Shown here: positions 35,126 to 47,376 of the stretch, in pieces
How positions within the stretch are numbered: the first letter of the stretch is position 1
Layout of the letters: each line of letters begins with the position of its first letter
From: Mesodorylaimus sp. YZB2_4
Lineage: Eukaryota; Nematoda; Enoplea; Dorylaimida; Dorylaimidae
Direction of reading: 5' to 3'
Length of the DNA: 64,000 nt
Assembly (NCBI GenBank): GCA_030248295.1
Contig: JASANH010000704.1
Coordinates: 1 to 64,000, forward strand
Position numbers and translations under genes: made by a program
Notes under the pieces: generated by a model
The model's database searches: none
The model's input: only the letters and a program-made list of their open reading frames with translations
What the model was told of the DNA's origin: nothing

Positions 35126-35942
35126 ATGGCCGATAAGCCTACGCAATCCGAAATGGGCGAAAAGAGGAGTCAGTTAGGTTCGTTCTCCATTCAAGATATC
35201 CTATGTCTCACAACCAATGATTCTACTACTAATTTCCAAAGTCGCCCTAACATGACTAATGGAAGTCGACATTCAAATGAGACTGGTCGGAAGAAGCAGG
35301 AGCTCAAAACAATAAAATCCGCTGCAGGATTGGGTGGAAATAAGATTTCTGATAGTGGAAAACGGATTCGGACCATTTTCACTCAAGAGCAGCTGGATAA
35401 ACTCGAGGCTAGTTTTGAACGACAACAGTACATGATACGAAGCGAACGAAGCCAGTTAGCTGCTGCTTTGAATTTGCAGGAAGCTCAAGTCAAAGTTTGG
35501 GTAAGTGAGAGAGCGAGAGTGAGAGTCTTTTTTAGGCGCATGCATGCATCGTGACAGTGCGAACCTGCTGGTTTTTCCTCATCGTCTGTGGAAGACCCTT
35601 ACTTGTTGGCACACCTCAAGTATGCTTATCGTTAGGCATACCTAGTTTCGGGCTTGGGAGGTCACACCTCGAGCATTAGACCAGAGACCATGTGAAAGTT
35701 GATGTTCTTTCTGACCTGTAACATATCCTGCGAACTAGTAAGTGACGGACCCCTCATGAGGACATTACCTTATGAAATCCTTGGCTTGAGTCGACATTAG
35801 AAGACAATTCTGTAAATCATGGACCAGCCCAACATTTTAGTTCCAGAACAGAAGAATCAAATGGCGGAAACAACAACACGAGGCCACCATAGCCAAGATT
35901 CGCGCATATCAAGAAACTACGACCACTCGAATGACGCAGTGA
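35126..35942 (+). CDS. Noto: Not/Noto-type homeodomain transcription factor
   Basis: Two exons: 35126-35500 and 35841-35942, 158 residues. An Engrailed-homology (eh1) Groucho-binding motif, FSIQDIL, lies at residues 20-26. A complete homeodomain occupies about 78-137, beginning GKRIRTIFTQEQLDKLE. It contains RQQYMI.SERSQLAAALNLQ, which is characteristic of the Not family, and ends VKVWFQNRRIKWRKQQ. The only intron falls within helix 3, after the tryptophan of KVW. The protein ends only about 20 residues past the homeodomain, so it is unusually compact. Family knowledge: vertebrate Noto specifies notochord and node; invertebrate members act in neural or axial patterning. The eh1 motif suggests a repressor. 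An upstream ATG at 35119 is followed at once by a stop. Confidence 0.9.
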
Positions 35943-36670
35943 TCACATACTTTTATTTATTTTGCTTTTCATACCGGTGTGGTGAAAATTTCGCTGTTGT
36001 ATGACATGCTATACAATTTACAATTCCTTAAGGGGATGCTGATAATGAATGTTCTAAAGCGCGTAGTGTTTGAGGATTACATGACGTAGATCCACTTCAC
36101 CATTCTTCTCTAAGCTGTCTATAAACGACCTTCCTCGTTCCAATTTCGTCAAGTTAATGACAGCATCATGTCAGTCGACCTTCTTTAATTTTAGATTTTA
36201 TGAAACTTAAGAATGAAGAACCAAGGTGCAGCGGGTCCACTAATGAAAAGCGTGCGAGAGTGAGCCTGCTGAAGAGAGGGGGCTCGATAAAGGGACAAAC
36301 TTGTGGCAAAAGATGTCGTTGAGGAGACTGCCCAACAATTACCTATGTGGTTTAGTCCTATAAGAGCGGAGCCAAAATAGTACGAACGTGTACAGTGAAC
36401 GGAAACGGGCCAATCTGGCAAGGACTGGCATGTCTTCGCCTCATAGGCAGGACAGGTGTATCAGACAGCGGTATCAGTGCGCAAAGACAGTCACATGGCA
36501 GACATTGGTGGTGCTAGGTCAACCAGTTAGCTAGATTTGAAAGACTTCAACGGCTGCCCGTACGCAATAATGGCAAGCATAAAAATACCTGTTGCACAAC
36601 TTCTCAAACGTCAGTCAACCAATGAGACATCAAAAATACCAACTCCTGAGCTCACAGTCAGGCAATACTG
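35943..36670. other. Interval between the homeobox gene and the vitellogenin promoter
   Basis: AT-rich in its first half. A further CTGATAA GATA-type site lies near 36039. No gene is recognised. Confidence 0.4.
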
Positions 36671-36840
36671 TTATCAGTCCCACTGCAAAGCACGCTAGTT
36701 GTCAATCTCAGTAGACAAAGGTTGTAGGAGTGAGTGTCATTATGTGAAGAATGATACAAGCTTGACAAGTCCAATGGTTTCTCCTGTCACTGATAAGGAC
36801 CCTATATAAGGGGCTGGTTGAACAGGGTAAGGTATCAGTC
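36671..36840 (+). promoter_or_regulatory. Vitellogenin promoter: VPE-type boxes, TATA box, initiator
   Basis: Seen: TATATAA at 36803-36809; a TCAGT initiator-like motif at 36835-36839, at the usual distance downstream; CTGATAA at 36790-36796 and, inverted, TTATCAG at 36671-36677; TGTCAAT at 36700-36706. Known: TGTCAAT (VPE1) and CTGATAA (VPE2, a GATA-factor site) are the two conserved boxes of nematode vitellogenin promoters. Inferred: intestine- or midgut-type GATA control of this gene. The likely 5' UTR is about 140 bases. Confidence 0.65.
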
Positions 36841-36976
36841 GGTTGTGAACCTCCGGCAAGATCTTAGGGACCTTCCTGTAGTCGACCGGCGGCGAGTTCG
36901 ACGGCGGCATTACCTTTCCTTCTTGACAACGTCTACATTTTTTCCCTGTCGACTATCGTCTTTCGAGTTGTTGACC

Positions 36977-39900
36977 ATGAAACTTATTCTGATCGCTCTT
37001 TTGTGTTCGGGCGTTGCCCTGGCACGACACGAAGAATGGAAATGGTTGGACCAGAATGCTCCCAACAGCAAGATTGAGGATTCTGGTAAGCTCGCCCTTC
37101 CTAACCCGGAAACCTTGTCAATAGCTTGCTTTTCTGCTCAGCTTTCCGTGGCGGACGTGAATACCAGTTTTTTTACAATGGTCAGCTGAGCACTGGCATT
37201 GCTGGTGCTAGCAAACAACATTCGGCCAACCGCATCCAAGCCCTAGTCACCGTTGTTTTCAAGAATCAAAACCATGTCCTCATGCGCATGGACAAAGTGC
37301 GTGTCGGCAAAATGAATCGCGATATTCCCAACCCGCGCAAAATCATGCCATTCGACGCCTTCGAAGATGTCCAAATCGAACAACACTTGAAAGAAAAGCT
37401 TGAACGCACCGTTAAATTCTCCTACACTGGCGGTTTGGTTCACGATGTGGTTTTCGATTCGCGTGAAGATGCTTGGAGTGCCAACATCAAGCGAGGTGTC
37501 TTGAATCTGCTCCAAGTCAATCTTCAACAACAACGTCGTGTCGACACCGCCGAGGAAGCCCGTTTGACCAACAACCCTCGTTACAGCCGTTCCGAAGATG
37601 AGAAATCTAACTTCTACCGCGTCATGGAAGTAAGTGTGCTCGCCTAATCGACGAAGAAGGTGGGTCACGATCATCTGTGCATTTAGGAAACCCTGGAAGG
37701 CGAATGCGAAACTTTGTACACCGTCCAACAACAACCCAGCAGCCGTCATTCGAGCCAGCCCGTCCTCAATGTGACCAAGAGCATCAACTTCGAAAAATGC
37801 AACAAGCGCCCTCAGATCAAATACAACTTCCGCTTTGCTGACGAATGCCCGACCTGTGACTCGAAATACAACGAAGACGTAAGGCGCCTTTGGCACTTTC
37901 CTTGCCATTTTCTTATCACTTAGACGTTTCAGGAGAAGTTCTTGAAGAGCAGCACCGTTGCCAAGTACAACATCACTGGCGACAAGCAAGCCTTCTTGAT
38001 CGAAGCTGCCCGCGTCGACAGCGAATATGTCTTCGTGCCATTCAATGAAGAGGCCAACGCCATCATCACCTACGTCAAGTAAGCCGGGCTCAGGAACTTG
38101 TGATAAGATCCTTGCTACGTCACGCTTTCTACTTCAGCCAAACCTTGGTTTTGGTCAAGTCCGGACCCGCTCAAAATCTGCCTGAACCCCAGAACCCCGT
38201 TGAATCCGACTCGGACATGGTCTTCACTTTGGACTGGGACGTCGCCTACGAGAAGTTCCACATGAAAGGAGACAATCAATTGCACCACCTCCTGCACAGC
38301 AGCCAACAAGGAATGAACAAAGTCGAATTGGCCAAGAAATTCGTGCAGAAGATGGCTTCCCAAATGAAGGAACAATTGGACGATGACACCCTCCAACATT
38401 TCACTCGCTTGGTTAAACTTATGCGCCTGTGCAAGGAAGACGAATTGGAACAGATCCTCGGAATGCAAGGACAGTCGCAAGAAGAAGAGAGAAAACTCAA
38501 GAATATCATCCCACAAGCCTTGGGTACTTGCGGAACCAAACACTGCACCAAGCTCTTGACCCATAAGATTCGTCAAGGTCAAATCCCACCATTGCGAGGT
38601 GCCTTCGCCATCAAGGGTCTTTTGCATAATCGTGTCGTTTCCCAAGAAATCATCTCAGAAGTCATCGTAAGTCGTATGATTCATCTGATAGCCGCATGGT
38701 CACTGATCGACTGGTCTCCTTGTAGGAATTGGCCGAATCGGAGAAAGCTCGCGAAAGTCAACAACTGAAACGCAGCAGCTGGTTGACCGTTGGTTCGTTG
38801 ATCAACGCTTTGTGCACCGTCAACGAGGACCAAATGGCCGTGGAATCGAAGAAGGAAGGCGAGAAACTGTGCCCACGTGACGTCAAGGAGAAATACGTCA
38901 AGGTATGCACGCAAATTGACACCCACACTTCATTGTAATCCCTGCTACCCAAGTGGGTGTCACACTGCGGGACGGGGTGCACCGAGATGCTGTCAGTGCT
39001 CGGAGACATCATCAGGCCGCACACCGGGCCCGTTGTCTGACCGAAACATCCATCTCCTGGCAGATCAGGTGCAGGCATTTTGTGGCAGGGCCTTCTGACG
39101 AGGAGTTCTTTTAGACCTTGTTCAACAAGCTGCGCCAAGCCTCGAACTGGCAAGACAAGGCCCTCATGCTCAAGACCATTGGCAATGCTGGACTGGAATC
39201 TGGCATCTTCGAATTGGAAAAGATCATCCGCCAAACCGATGGTTCCTACCCAATGCACGTACGATTCGAAGCCATCTTGGCCTTGCACCAATTGAAGGAC
39301 GCTGTTCCAAAGAAGGTAGGTCGCAACCATGCCTGCTTCCGCATTGACAATATGTCAAGGTCATCGAATCTTTTATTCTAGATCCAACGTATTTTGATGC
39401 CAATCGCATTGAACCGCCGTGAATACCCAGCCATCCGCTCGTCCGCCTCCTACATTCTCCTGCAAACCAGGCCAGAGCGCTCGATCTTGGATCAATTGGC
39501 CCACAACTTGGTCACTGAACCGAGCCACCAATTCGCTGCTTTCTTGTACACCCAAATGCAATCCTATGCCAACTCGACCAATCCATGCGAAAAGCAATTG
39601 TAAGTTCGCATCATTTGTGCACTTGCGACAGTCTAACCCGCATCACCATTTCAGGGCAACCGATATGACCTTGGCTTTGCGACATGCCAAGAAGATTAAC
39701 GCCGGCCTCGGCTACAGCAGGATGTACCACGTGTCCATGCACAGCGAGGAGCAGAAAGTCGGACTGGATTTGGACTTCGATGCCGTCTTCTCCAACATCT
39801 CCGCTATTCCACGACACGTTGGAGTTGCCTTGCACGCTAACGGTCTCGGATTCTGGCAACGATACTTGGCCACGCTGAACTTCTTCAATGAAGGTTTGGA

Positions 39901-42900
39901 ACCCTTGGTCCGCCAATATCTCGATGAAGATGCCGCTTCTGACTTCTTGAACGGTGGCTCATTGCAAGGACTGTGGCGTAGCATCAGACACCCACGTAGC
40001 ACCCACAACCAAAACGACTATCAACAAGAACTGAACGACATTTTCTCCAAGCACTTGAAGATCCGCACTCGCGATTACAGCCACGAACACCAGAATGAAC
40101 CAAAGGCCTACGTCAGCGCAACCTACAAGGGTCAATCGATTTCTTTCTTGCCAATCACCAAGGAATTCGTCCAGCAAATGATCCAAGAATCTGGAGCCAA
40201 CTTGCGTCAACTCAAGGACAAGCTGCAACAAGGTTTGCCAGTCGACTACACGACCATAGGCGAATTGCACGATATGCAATACAAGATCCCGACCACCATG
40301 GGTATGCCTTTGACCGTCACTATCAAAGCACCCATCGCCTGGAGCCTCAAGGGCAAGTTGCAAGCCAACATGGAATCGTCCAAGGCCTTCAAAGTCCAAG
40401 CTCAATTGAAACCGAGCGCTGTGGCCCAACTGTCGTGCAAGGTCGAAGCCTGGTCCCCCATTCTCAACACTGGTATCAAAATCAAATCCAAGGCCAAGTT
40501 GTTCACTCCGATTGACGCCAGAGTGGAAATCGACTTGAGCACTAAGCCAATCTCAGTCAAAGCCTCCATCAAGCCACCCGCCCAAAAACGCGACCTGTTG
40601 GTTTTGGAATCACGCCCAGTCTCGTACACTCAAGAATGGCAACGCTACGTTCGCAGTGCCGATGAAGGACAAGACGAAAAGACCATCATGGGCGAAGAAC
40701 AAAACCGTGTTTCCACCGTAAGTTCCCTAAAATCGCCGGATCTTGAGAATAGTAATAACTGAGAGTGCTTGGGATTTTCAGTTCAACAACTGCTTCGGTC
40801 GTGAAAGCTTGGGCATCCAAGTCTGCGCTCGTGGTCAAGTCCATCGTACCCCTCAACAAAGCGTCGCTGGCACTCCATTCACTCCTTTCTCCGGCCCCAA
40901 CAAGGTCGTCTTGACTTGCGAACCAGGGCAAGACGCGCCAGAAGAAATCCATTTGAGACTCAGCGGCAACGTCCAACAATTGGGAGGCAGTCAAATGCGC
41001 AAACCTCAGTTCTCTCACTTCCAAGATCAAGACCAAGAACAAAATAATGATGACTCCAGCAGCAGCAGCAGCAGCGAGTTGCGCAGCACGGAACAAAGAA
41101 GCCAGGAACAACAGCAGCAACAATCCAGGGAACAACAACAACGCCGTGCTCAATCGCCAATCAATCGCCGCAACTCGCAGAACCAACAACAACAACAGCG
41201 CCAACAAAGCCAGCGCAGCACCTTCCAAAAAGTCCTCCAACAATATCGCAACTACGAAATTAAGAAGGGATTCAAGACCCAAGTCCGCTTGGAAATGGAG
41301 GCTGGCCGTAACCGCAAGGTCGACATTGAATTCTCTCACTTGTACGATGCTAACAGCCGTTACGGACAAATGAACATGAAGGTCCAACGTCAACGCCCGA
41401 GCCAATGGGAAGCTTGTTTGGAAGCTGAAATGATGTTGCCTCAACGTCCTCAGTTCGCTGAAGATGTCAAGGAGAAGAAAGTGTTGGCTAGTGCTGAGTT
41501 GAAATGGGGACAATCGTGCAGCTCGCAGAACTACGTTCGCTTGACCACCCGCGCCGAACGCAGCACCCAACAAATGGAATGGGAGAAACGTCAGAGCCAA
41601 TACAAACAATACCGCAGTGACACGTGCCAGAACAAGGCTTGGTGCTCGCCATTGACCCAAGAGGACTTCGTTGAAAAGATTGGTCAAATGCTGAAATACC
41701 GCGTCGACATCGATTACCAAAACGTGCCTCAAGCCGTCCAGAACGCCACCAACAAACTGTACCGTGCCTTGAAATATTACTACTACTGGCAGACCGATGT
41801 CAACCAAATGACCCAGAACCAACAGAACAAGATCCGCGCTGAATTGGTCCTGGATGCTCAAAGCCAGCAACGCCTTAACGTCACCGTCAAGGTAAGTGCA
41901 TTCTTGCCCTGACTGGCCCGCTAATACTGAGGTGAGCCTGATTTTAGACCCCGAAGGAGACCATTAAGATCCAAGATATGCCCTTGAGCCAACCCGCTGG
42001 TGCCATCAACCAAAAACAATCGCTGGCTGACCAATTGCGCGAATACGTACAAGATGATGAGGACCAAGCCGAGTGCTCGATCACTGGCAAGCAAGGACAA
42101 CAACGCCGATCCCAGGTCGAGACCTTCGACGGTACCAAATTCAGCGCCCCATTCACCAGCTGCTGGGTTGTATTGGCCAAGGATTGCGGCTCTCAACAAC
42201 CCAAGTTCGTCGTCATGGCTCGCAAATCGCAAAACGGAGGCAACGCTGATTTGAAGGAGGTCAAAATCATCACCAAACGTCAACGCATTCAATTGACCCC
42301 CGAAAACGAAGACTACGATTCAGTCAAGGTTCAAGTGAACGGCAGTCCATACGATCCAGAGAATGATGAAGACATCACTGAAAATGGACAGCTCGTGGCC
42401 AAGATCGATAAGGACCAATCGACCATCCAAGTCCAACTGCCCAAAACTGGAGTGGAAGTGCAATTCGACGGTTATGCCATCAACATCAAGTTGGACCAAG
42501 CTTATCGCGGTCAACAATGCGGTCTGTGCGGTCATTTCGATTTGGAATCCACTGACGAGTTCCGCAATCCTGACTTCACCGACGAACAAGACCTGCGTCA
42601 GTTCTACATGAACTACTTGATTAAGGATGGACAGTGCCAAGCCCCCAAGCAATTGACCGAAGTGTGCGAGAGCGAGGAATGCGACAAGTCGGATCAAAGC
42701 AGCAGCAGCAGCAGCAGCTCGAGCAGCGGAAGCAACCAGAACAGCGGGAGCAGTAAGTCACGCTCTTGCATGCCTTATTTCCAATAACTGACATAACCCT
42801 CACTATGTAGACGAGGAGCAAGAAAACCCAGAACCCAGGACCAAGGTGATTGAAATCGATGACCAACTGTGCTTCTCCGCCGTCCCTGTGCCCCAATGCG

Positions 42901-43106
42901 ACGAAGAAGATTCTTACCCAATGGGCGTAAAGGAACAAAAGCAGGTGGCTTACGTCTGCATCGATCAAGACAGCCAATCGGCTGAAGAAATCGAACGCCA
43001 AGCTCGTCGTGGACGTCGCCAGATCCCGGCTTTGAAGAACCGCACTCCCTCGTTCACTCGCACAGAAAACGTGCCCGAGAAGTGCCAGAAATACACCAGA
43101 AAGTGA
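36977..43106 (+). CDS. Vtg: Vitellogenin (yolk precursor lipoprotein)
   Basis: Twelve exons: 36977-37085, 37142-37629, 37687-37878, 37933-38078, 38138-38666, 38726-38902, 39115-39315, 39382-39599, 39655-40717, 40782-41891, 41948-42752 and 42811-43106. Sum 5334 bases, 1777 residues. A signal peptide (MKLILIALLCSGVALA) is followed by the large lipid-transfer N-terminal module, seen in RVMEETLEGECETLY, INFEKCNKRP and LKTIGNAG. A Gln/Ser-rich spacer spans about 1121-1187, with RRAQSPINRR as a possible processing site. A von Willebrand D domain (about 1454-1640) carries CGLCG at 1602-1606, then comes a polyserine tract and a cysteine-containing C-terminus. Role: lipid and amino-acid supply for eggs, made in gut or fat tissue and taken up by oocytes. 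Codons strongly favour C-ending forms, as expected for very high expression. AATAAA lies at 43283-43288. Confidence 0.97.
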
Positions 43107-45154
43107 ACCCGTCTCGCGCGCTTCGTCCTCGACGAAGGCGTCAATTCGAGACTAGAGTGATTTGTAAGTTAGTGTCACTTTCCTATGAGCACTTGGTGCA
43201 ATTGATTCCGTATTTGACATTTTGATGTTTGTGATTTTATCATGTGAAAGCGCAGTGAGGAGTGTGCCATAGGAATGATGACAATAAATCAGACCGCATA
43301 TCTGATCTTGATTCGTTTGCTCAATCAACAGTGAGACACACTAACCCATTAGACTGCAAGCCTTTTCCAAATAATAGCTCTCATGTAAAAGCTACAAAAA
43401 TGAAGAAGACAAACTCTACAATACAGCTGCATCAAAACCGCCCCGACTGCTTTGCGAGCGAGATGGCGTATGAGTAAGCCATGTGTCATCATGCTTAAAC
43501 TCCGACCGACAAGAGTTTTCCTTGGTGATCCATCTTGTCTGATAAGAAAAATTGTGCACCTGATTATAGCCGAGTGGACGTGTTTTTAAGAATGTTACTG
43601 TTGTGTTCCTTTTGAGGAATGAAGCCGGAAGTATAGTTCGATTGAACGCTTCAGACATTTGTTTTTAATGTCACTTAATCAAAACGTGCTTTAAAGCTTA
43701 TATACGCATCGCGTCAACCTATACTTTGGGCCTGAAGAGATGGTGGCCATTCAAGTTCAGTGATCAGACGCCCAATTTTTTTCTTCTATTTAATGGATAT
43801 TTAATGAGATATAATTGTACCTAGCTGAAAACACTGGCTACCTCCACTTGTATCACCCGGACATGGGCGTATTACAGCTTCGTACCTGAAGTATTGCTGG
43901 GATTAGATTTTTGTGCGATTCTAGGTCCCGTCAGCCGATCGTGATGTTCACAACAGTGAACTTGGATACTTGCCTCTGAGTGTACTCAGACAAGTATGCT
44001 GTAATCAGTAGACTTGCCTCTGAGGCCGTCGGGCAGGATTCGGGAAGAGGTACCTTAAGGCCTACCGGGGAATGTAACTTAGCGTTAGTCCTATCGTTGT
44101 TGAAAGGACTCCCCAAACCACTTGAGAGGACTGTCTTTACGATATAGTTTGCCCTACCCCTCCCAGGTATGGCACGAAGAGTCTTTGGTCAAAGCACCTT
44201 GATTTTCCTTTTTTGTTACTCCATCCCCAGCCATAGTGATGGCCCATCCCAATAATAAAGGGATCACGCTTCGAAGGTGTTTGAATTCCCTGGCAACGAG
44301 CCGGACTTTGACGTCTTATCACGTGTTAAGCACGTGGGTGAGGTCGTTGCTGGAAAATTTAGCCTGTCACTGTATCGTATTATTGGGAGAAGCCGACTGG
44401 CTTATGTTAGATAACGCAGCAATTATCCTCCAAGCAAGGGGTACCTTAGTGGCATGCAATACCGAATTTCATTTATTTGGCTGCTCTACAATGCGGTTTG
44501 AAATGTAATTTAAAGAAAACAATTGTCGAAGCATTATTTCACTACATTTTAAAGCGCTACAAAGTCTCTCTACGAAACTCAAGGTCGTATGCCGGAATCT
44601 AGCATCAGCGTTGACTCCACAAAATGCCTCTATATTCCGACTGTCAACGAGAAAGGAAGTCAAATGAAAATGGCAAGAAGTAAATGACGGAATTCTCCTC
44701 AACTGTGTTATGACTTGACTGACACACAGAAATGGAAACGAGGTCATTCTGTCTGGGCATAATCCTTTCGAATTAGATTTACCATACAGTCGACCTCCAT
44801 CGAATATATTTTCATAAAAACGGATTGGTAACCGCCTTTTCCGCCTTTCGTCCAAATTGCCTTCCTAATTCACAATAGCCTAGTGCGACAAAAGAAATAA
44901 GTCACGTATAAACTCTCCAGGGACACAAACTTCGGACCGAGTCCCCCTATTGTGCGCGCATGATCCTCGAACTGGTGCTTGACCACATAAGAGCGTTGAC
45001 GATTCGGAAGAATTTAAATCCAATATGTTATTTAGTAGTGTCTTTGAGGAAGTTTGAGGCCATCGTCGTAAAGCTCTGGAATGGGAAGGATTCTCAGTCC
45101 GATTTGAACGAGCCCACTGAAAGTTATTTCGATCAGGGTACAACAGCGCAGGGA
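43107..45154. other. 2-kb intergenic region after vitellogenin
   Basis: It contains the vitellogenin polyadenylation signal (43283-43288). The rest has short ORFs only, including a 128-codon minus frame at 44469-44855 with no recognisable motif. No repeat copy was found. Confidence 0.5.
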
Positions 45155-47023
45155 ATGGCCTATATTTGGCTATGTTTTATCGCGGTGATAACTTGGATCA
45201 ATGCACAGGACTCGGCTGTGGTCGATACCTTGGGTCAAAAGTTAAAGGCATTTCAGACGCCCAAAATTGCATCCGAAGGGGATCAAAACGTGATTTCAAA
45301 TCACAATATGAATCGAAGTTAGTCTCAGCGTCTTCGAATCTTGATTTCAGAGTTTTGTCATGGCTAGTAAGTTTCAGGATACTGCGAAACATCTGCCGAC
45401 TGCCCTGACGATGAAACTTGCCAGAAAATATGCTTTTGGTTGCACCCTGACGAATTGTGGGTCGGATGTAAAATTGGGTGTGTGCAAACGACCGAGTCCA
45501 TACTGGAGGAAGTAATGAGAAGGAAGCAATCTGGCCTTCTTCGCGAGCAGTTAGGGTTTCAAGTAACGGAGAGCCAACAGCAGACTGCGGTAGTAATGGC
45601 GACTACGACGAGTAGTTTAGTGACTGGAACCAAAACGGCGGTAGATGATCAGCTGGACGGAACTAACGGAGAGACTGGCATGGTGCTGAATGGTAAGTGC
45701 GTGAGTACTCTTGACAGTCAGCCAATGCTGGTGATCCCCTGGATAAGATTATGTGAACTCAAAGTCTGCGACCTCAAAGCTCAATAATACGCTCGAGTCG
45801 GGGAGAATCCTTGATGCTCCTTCTTCGCACTTACGCTTGCACTGACCGTAGCTAATTACGCAACCGCTCGCGAGGACAGGAAAAGACTGTACAGTGAAAA
45901 CTCATCCTAAAGCATATTTCTCACACTCGCTACAAGAATCTCTCTGAATATCGTACTGTCGTCTTGGCGCGATTAGAGCTCTCCCTTGACTGACTAGGCA
46001 TTAGCCCAGTGATAACCTTCCATCATGCATAGAGATGTTACGAAAAACTACTGCAAACGGCTCTTCACCTACTGTAGCGCTGTGTGTTTCAGCTGGCAGC
46101 CCTCAACCTACAACAGCCTGCTTGCCGTCTCCAATATGCCCGCTGCTGTGCAGTGTCACCCTCGACGACCAGGGATGCCAGCAGTGCACTTGCCCGGATC
46201 CTGCAAAACGATCGAGTAAGGCAAACTTTGTTCGCAGAATCAATTTTCATGTATTTATCACCTTGCAGATTGCACTCTGAATCGTGACTGCGCTGATCCG
46301 ACGCAATACTGCTCCCGAGTCACAAAACGCTGTATGTGCCGGGCGGATTATCAGGTCATCCAACAGAACCCATTACGATGCATGCCACATTCACAAGAGA
46401 CCGATGATGTCGCCACACATGGCACCACAACAACTTTATCTTTCCCACCTTTGGCCCCAACTTCGGTGCCACTGTTACCTGCTCAAACACCGCCTCTGCA
46501 TCTGATTACTACGACACTCGCCCCACCTCCCTCTCAGTTACAGCATCAGGACATATCGACCGCAATCACTTTACCATCACCTAAACTGTTTATTGAAGAA
46601 ATGCAGAAGCAGCAGCCGGACACTGACTCGGACGGGGACGCAGTGACCCACATGTTCGCAGATGATAAAACCAAAACGGAGAACGAACTTACAGCTGATA
46701 CCTCGGAGGATAGCACCCTCACGTCATTGGCACCTGGCGAGAAAAAGCGATTTGATCCATCCGCATTCTGGAGAGCTCTGATGTTAATCAGTGCAACCAC
46801 ATCAGCCCCCGTTTTGGACCAAATTGGTAAGATCAAGTGGCCTTGAACCAGTCGTTTAGGGTGACTCATGTCTTTTGTTATAGGAGACGGCGACTTGACT
46901 TCGCGTTGCGCCAGCGCGTCTGATTGCCACGCAGGTCTGACTTGCTGCCAGAAATCGTATTGCGATGAAAAGAATTCTTGTGGAACAGCAAACTTTTGTT
47001 TGATGAAATGTTCTATTGACTAA
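45155..47023 (+). CDS. Secreted modular cysteine-rich protein with an antistasin-like domain
   Basis: Five exons: 45155-45317, 45378-45692, 46093-46215, 46269-46826 and 46884-47023. Sum 1299 bases, 432 residues. Signal peptide MAYIWLCFIAVITWINA. Modules: a first cysteine cluster (CETSADCPDDETCQKICFW..CKIGC); an antistasin-type unit encoded by exon 3 (CPLLCSVTLDDQGCQQCTC); an EB-like cluster (NCTLNRDCADPTQYCS..RCMC); a Pro/Thr-rich, probably O-glycosylated linker; an acidic stretch; and a C-terminal cluster (CASASDCHAGLTCCQ..NSC). Family knowledge: antistasin units are often serine-protease inhibitors, so inhibitor activity is possible but unproven. The combination of modules is not one I recognise. 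It lies 2 kb downstream of vitellogenin, on the same strand. Confidence 0.85.
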
Positions 47024-47376
47024 GTGTCACAGTCACTTTGTACCAAGTCATATATCACAAATTATATCTTCTACCAAACTGAATGTATTCTTACTTCAAT
47101 GAAGGCAATACTCCAAGTTGCCTTGTGGGTTGGAGTGTAGGCTGTAAGTTCTGGTTCGTGTAGGAGACGATGCCAGGACACTGACTCGATTGTATTCCAG
47201 TTTGCACGTGGGCAGTGAATCCGCCAGCGCCATTTTCCAGTTGTCAATTTGAGAACCAGTTTTATAACTCCTATTTGAGTGTAAAAGGCAAAGGAAGGCT
47301 TTAGGATGCTTTGGACAGTTTGGATTTTGGAAGGAAATTGGTGGCTGGTGCAGGCTTTGTTGCACACAGGCCAAGA
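47024..47376. other. Gap between two secreted-protein genes
   Basis: No feature is supported. An acceptor-like ttgcacacag ends about 7 bases before the next ATG. Confidence 0.4.

Noticed and set aside
34772..35146. A 124-codon minus ORF overlapping the homeobox start
   Set aside because: No family resemblance, and it runs into the coding start of a well-supported gene on the other strand.
40686..41870. A 394-codon minus-strand ORF, and another at 37243-37989
   Set aside because: Both are exact antisense shadows of the vitellogenin exons, open because of that gene's biased codon use and Gln/Ser-rich tracts.
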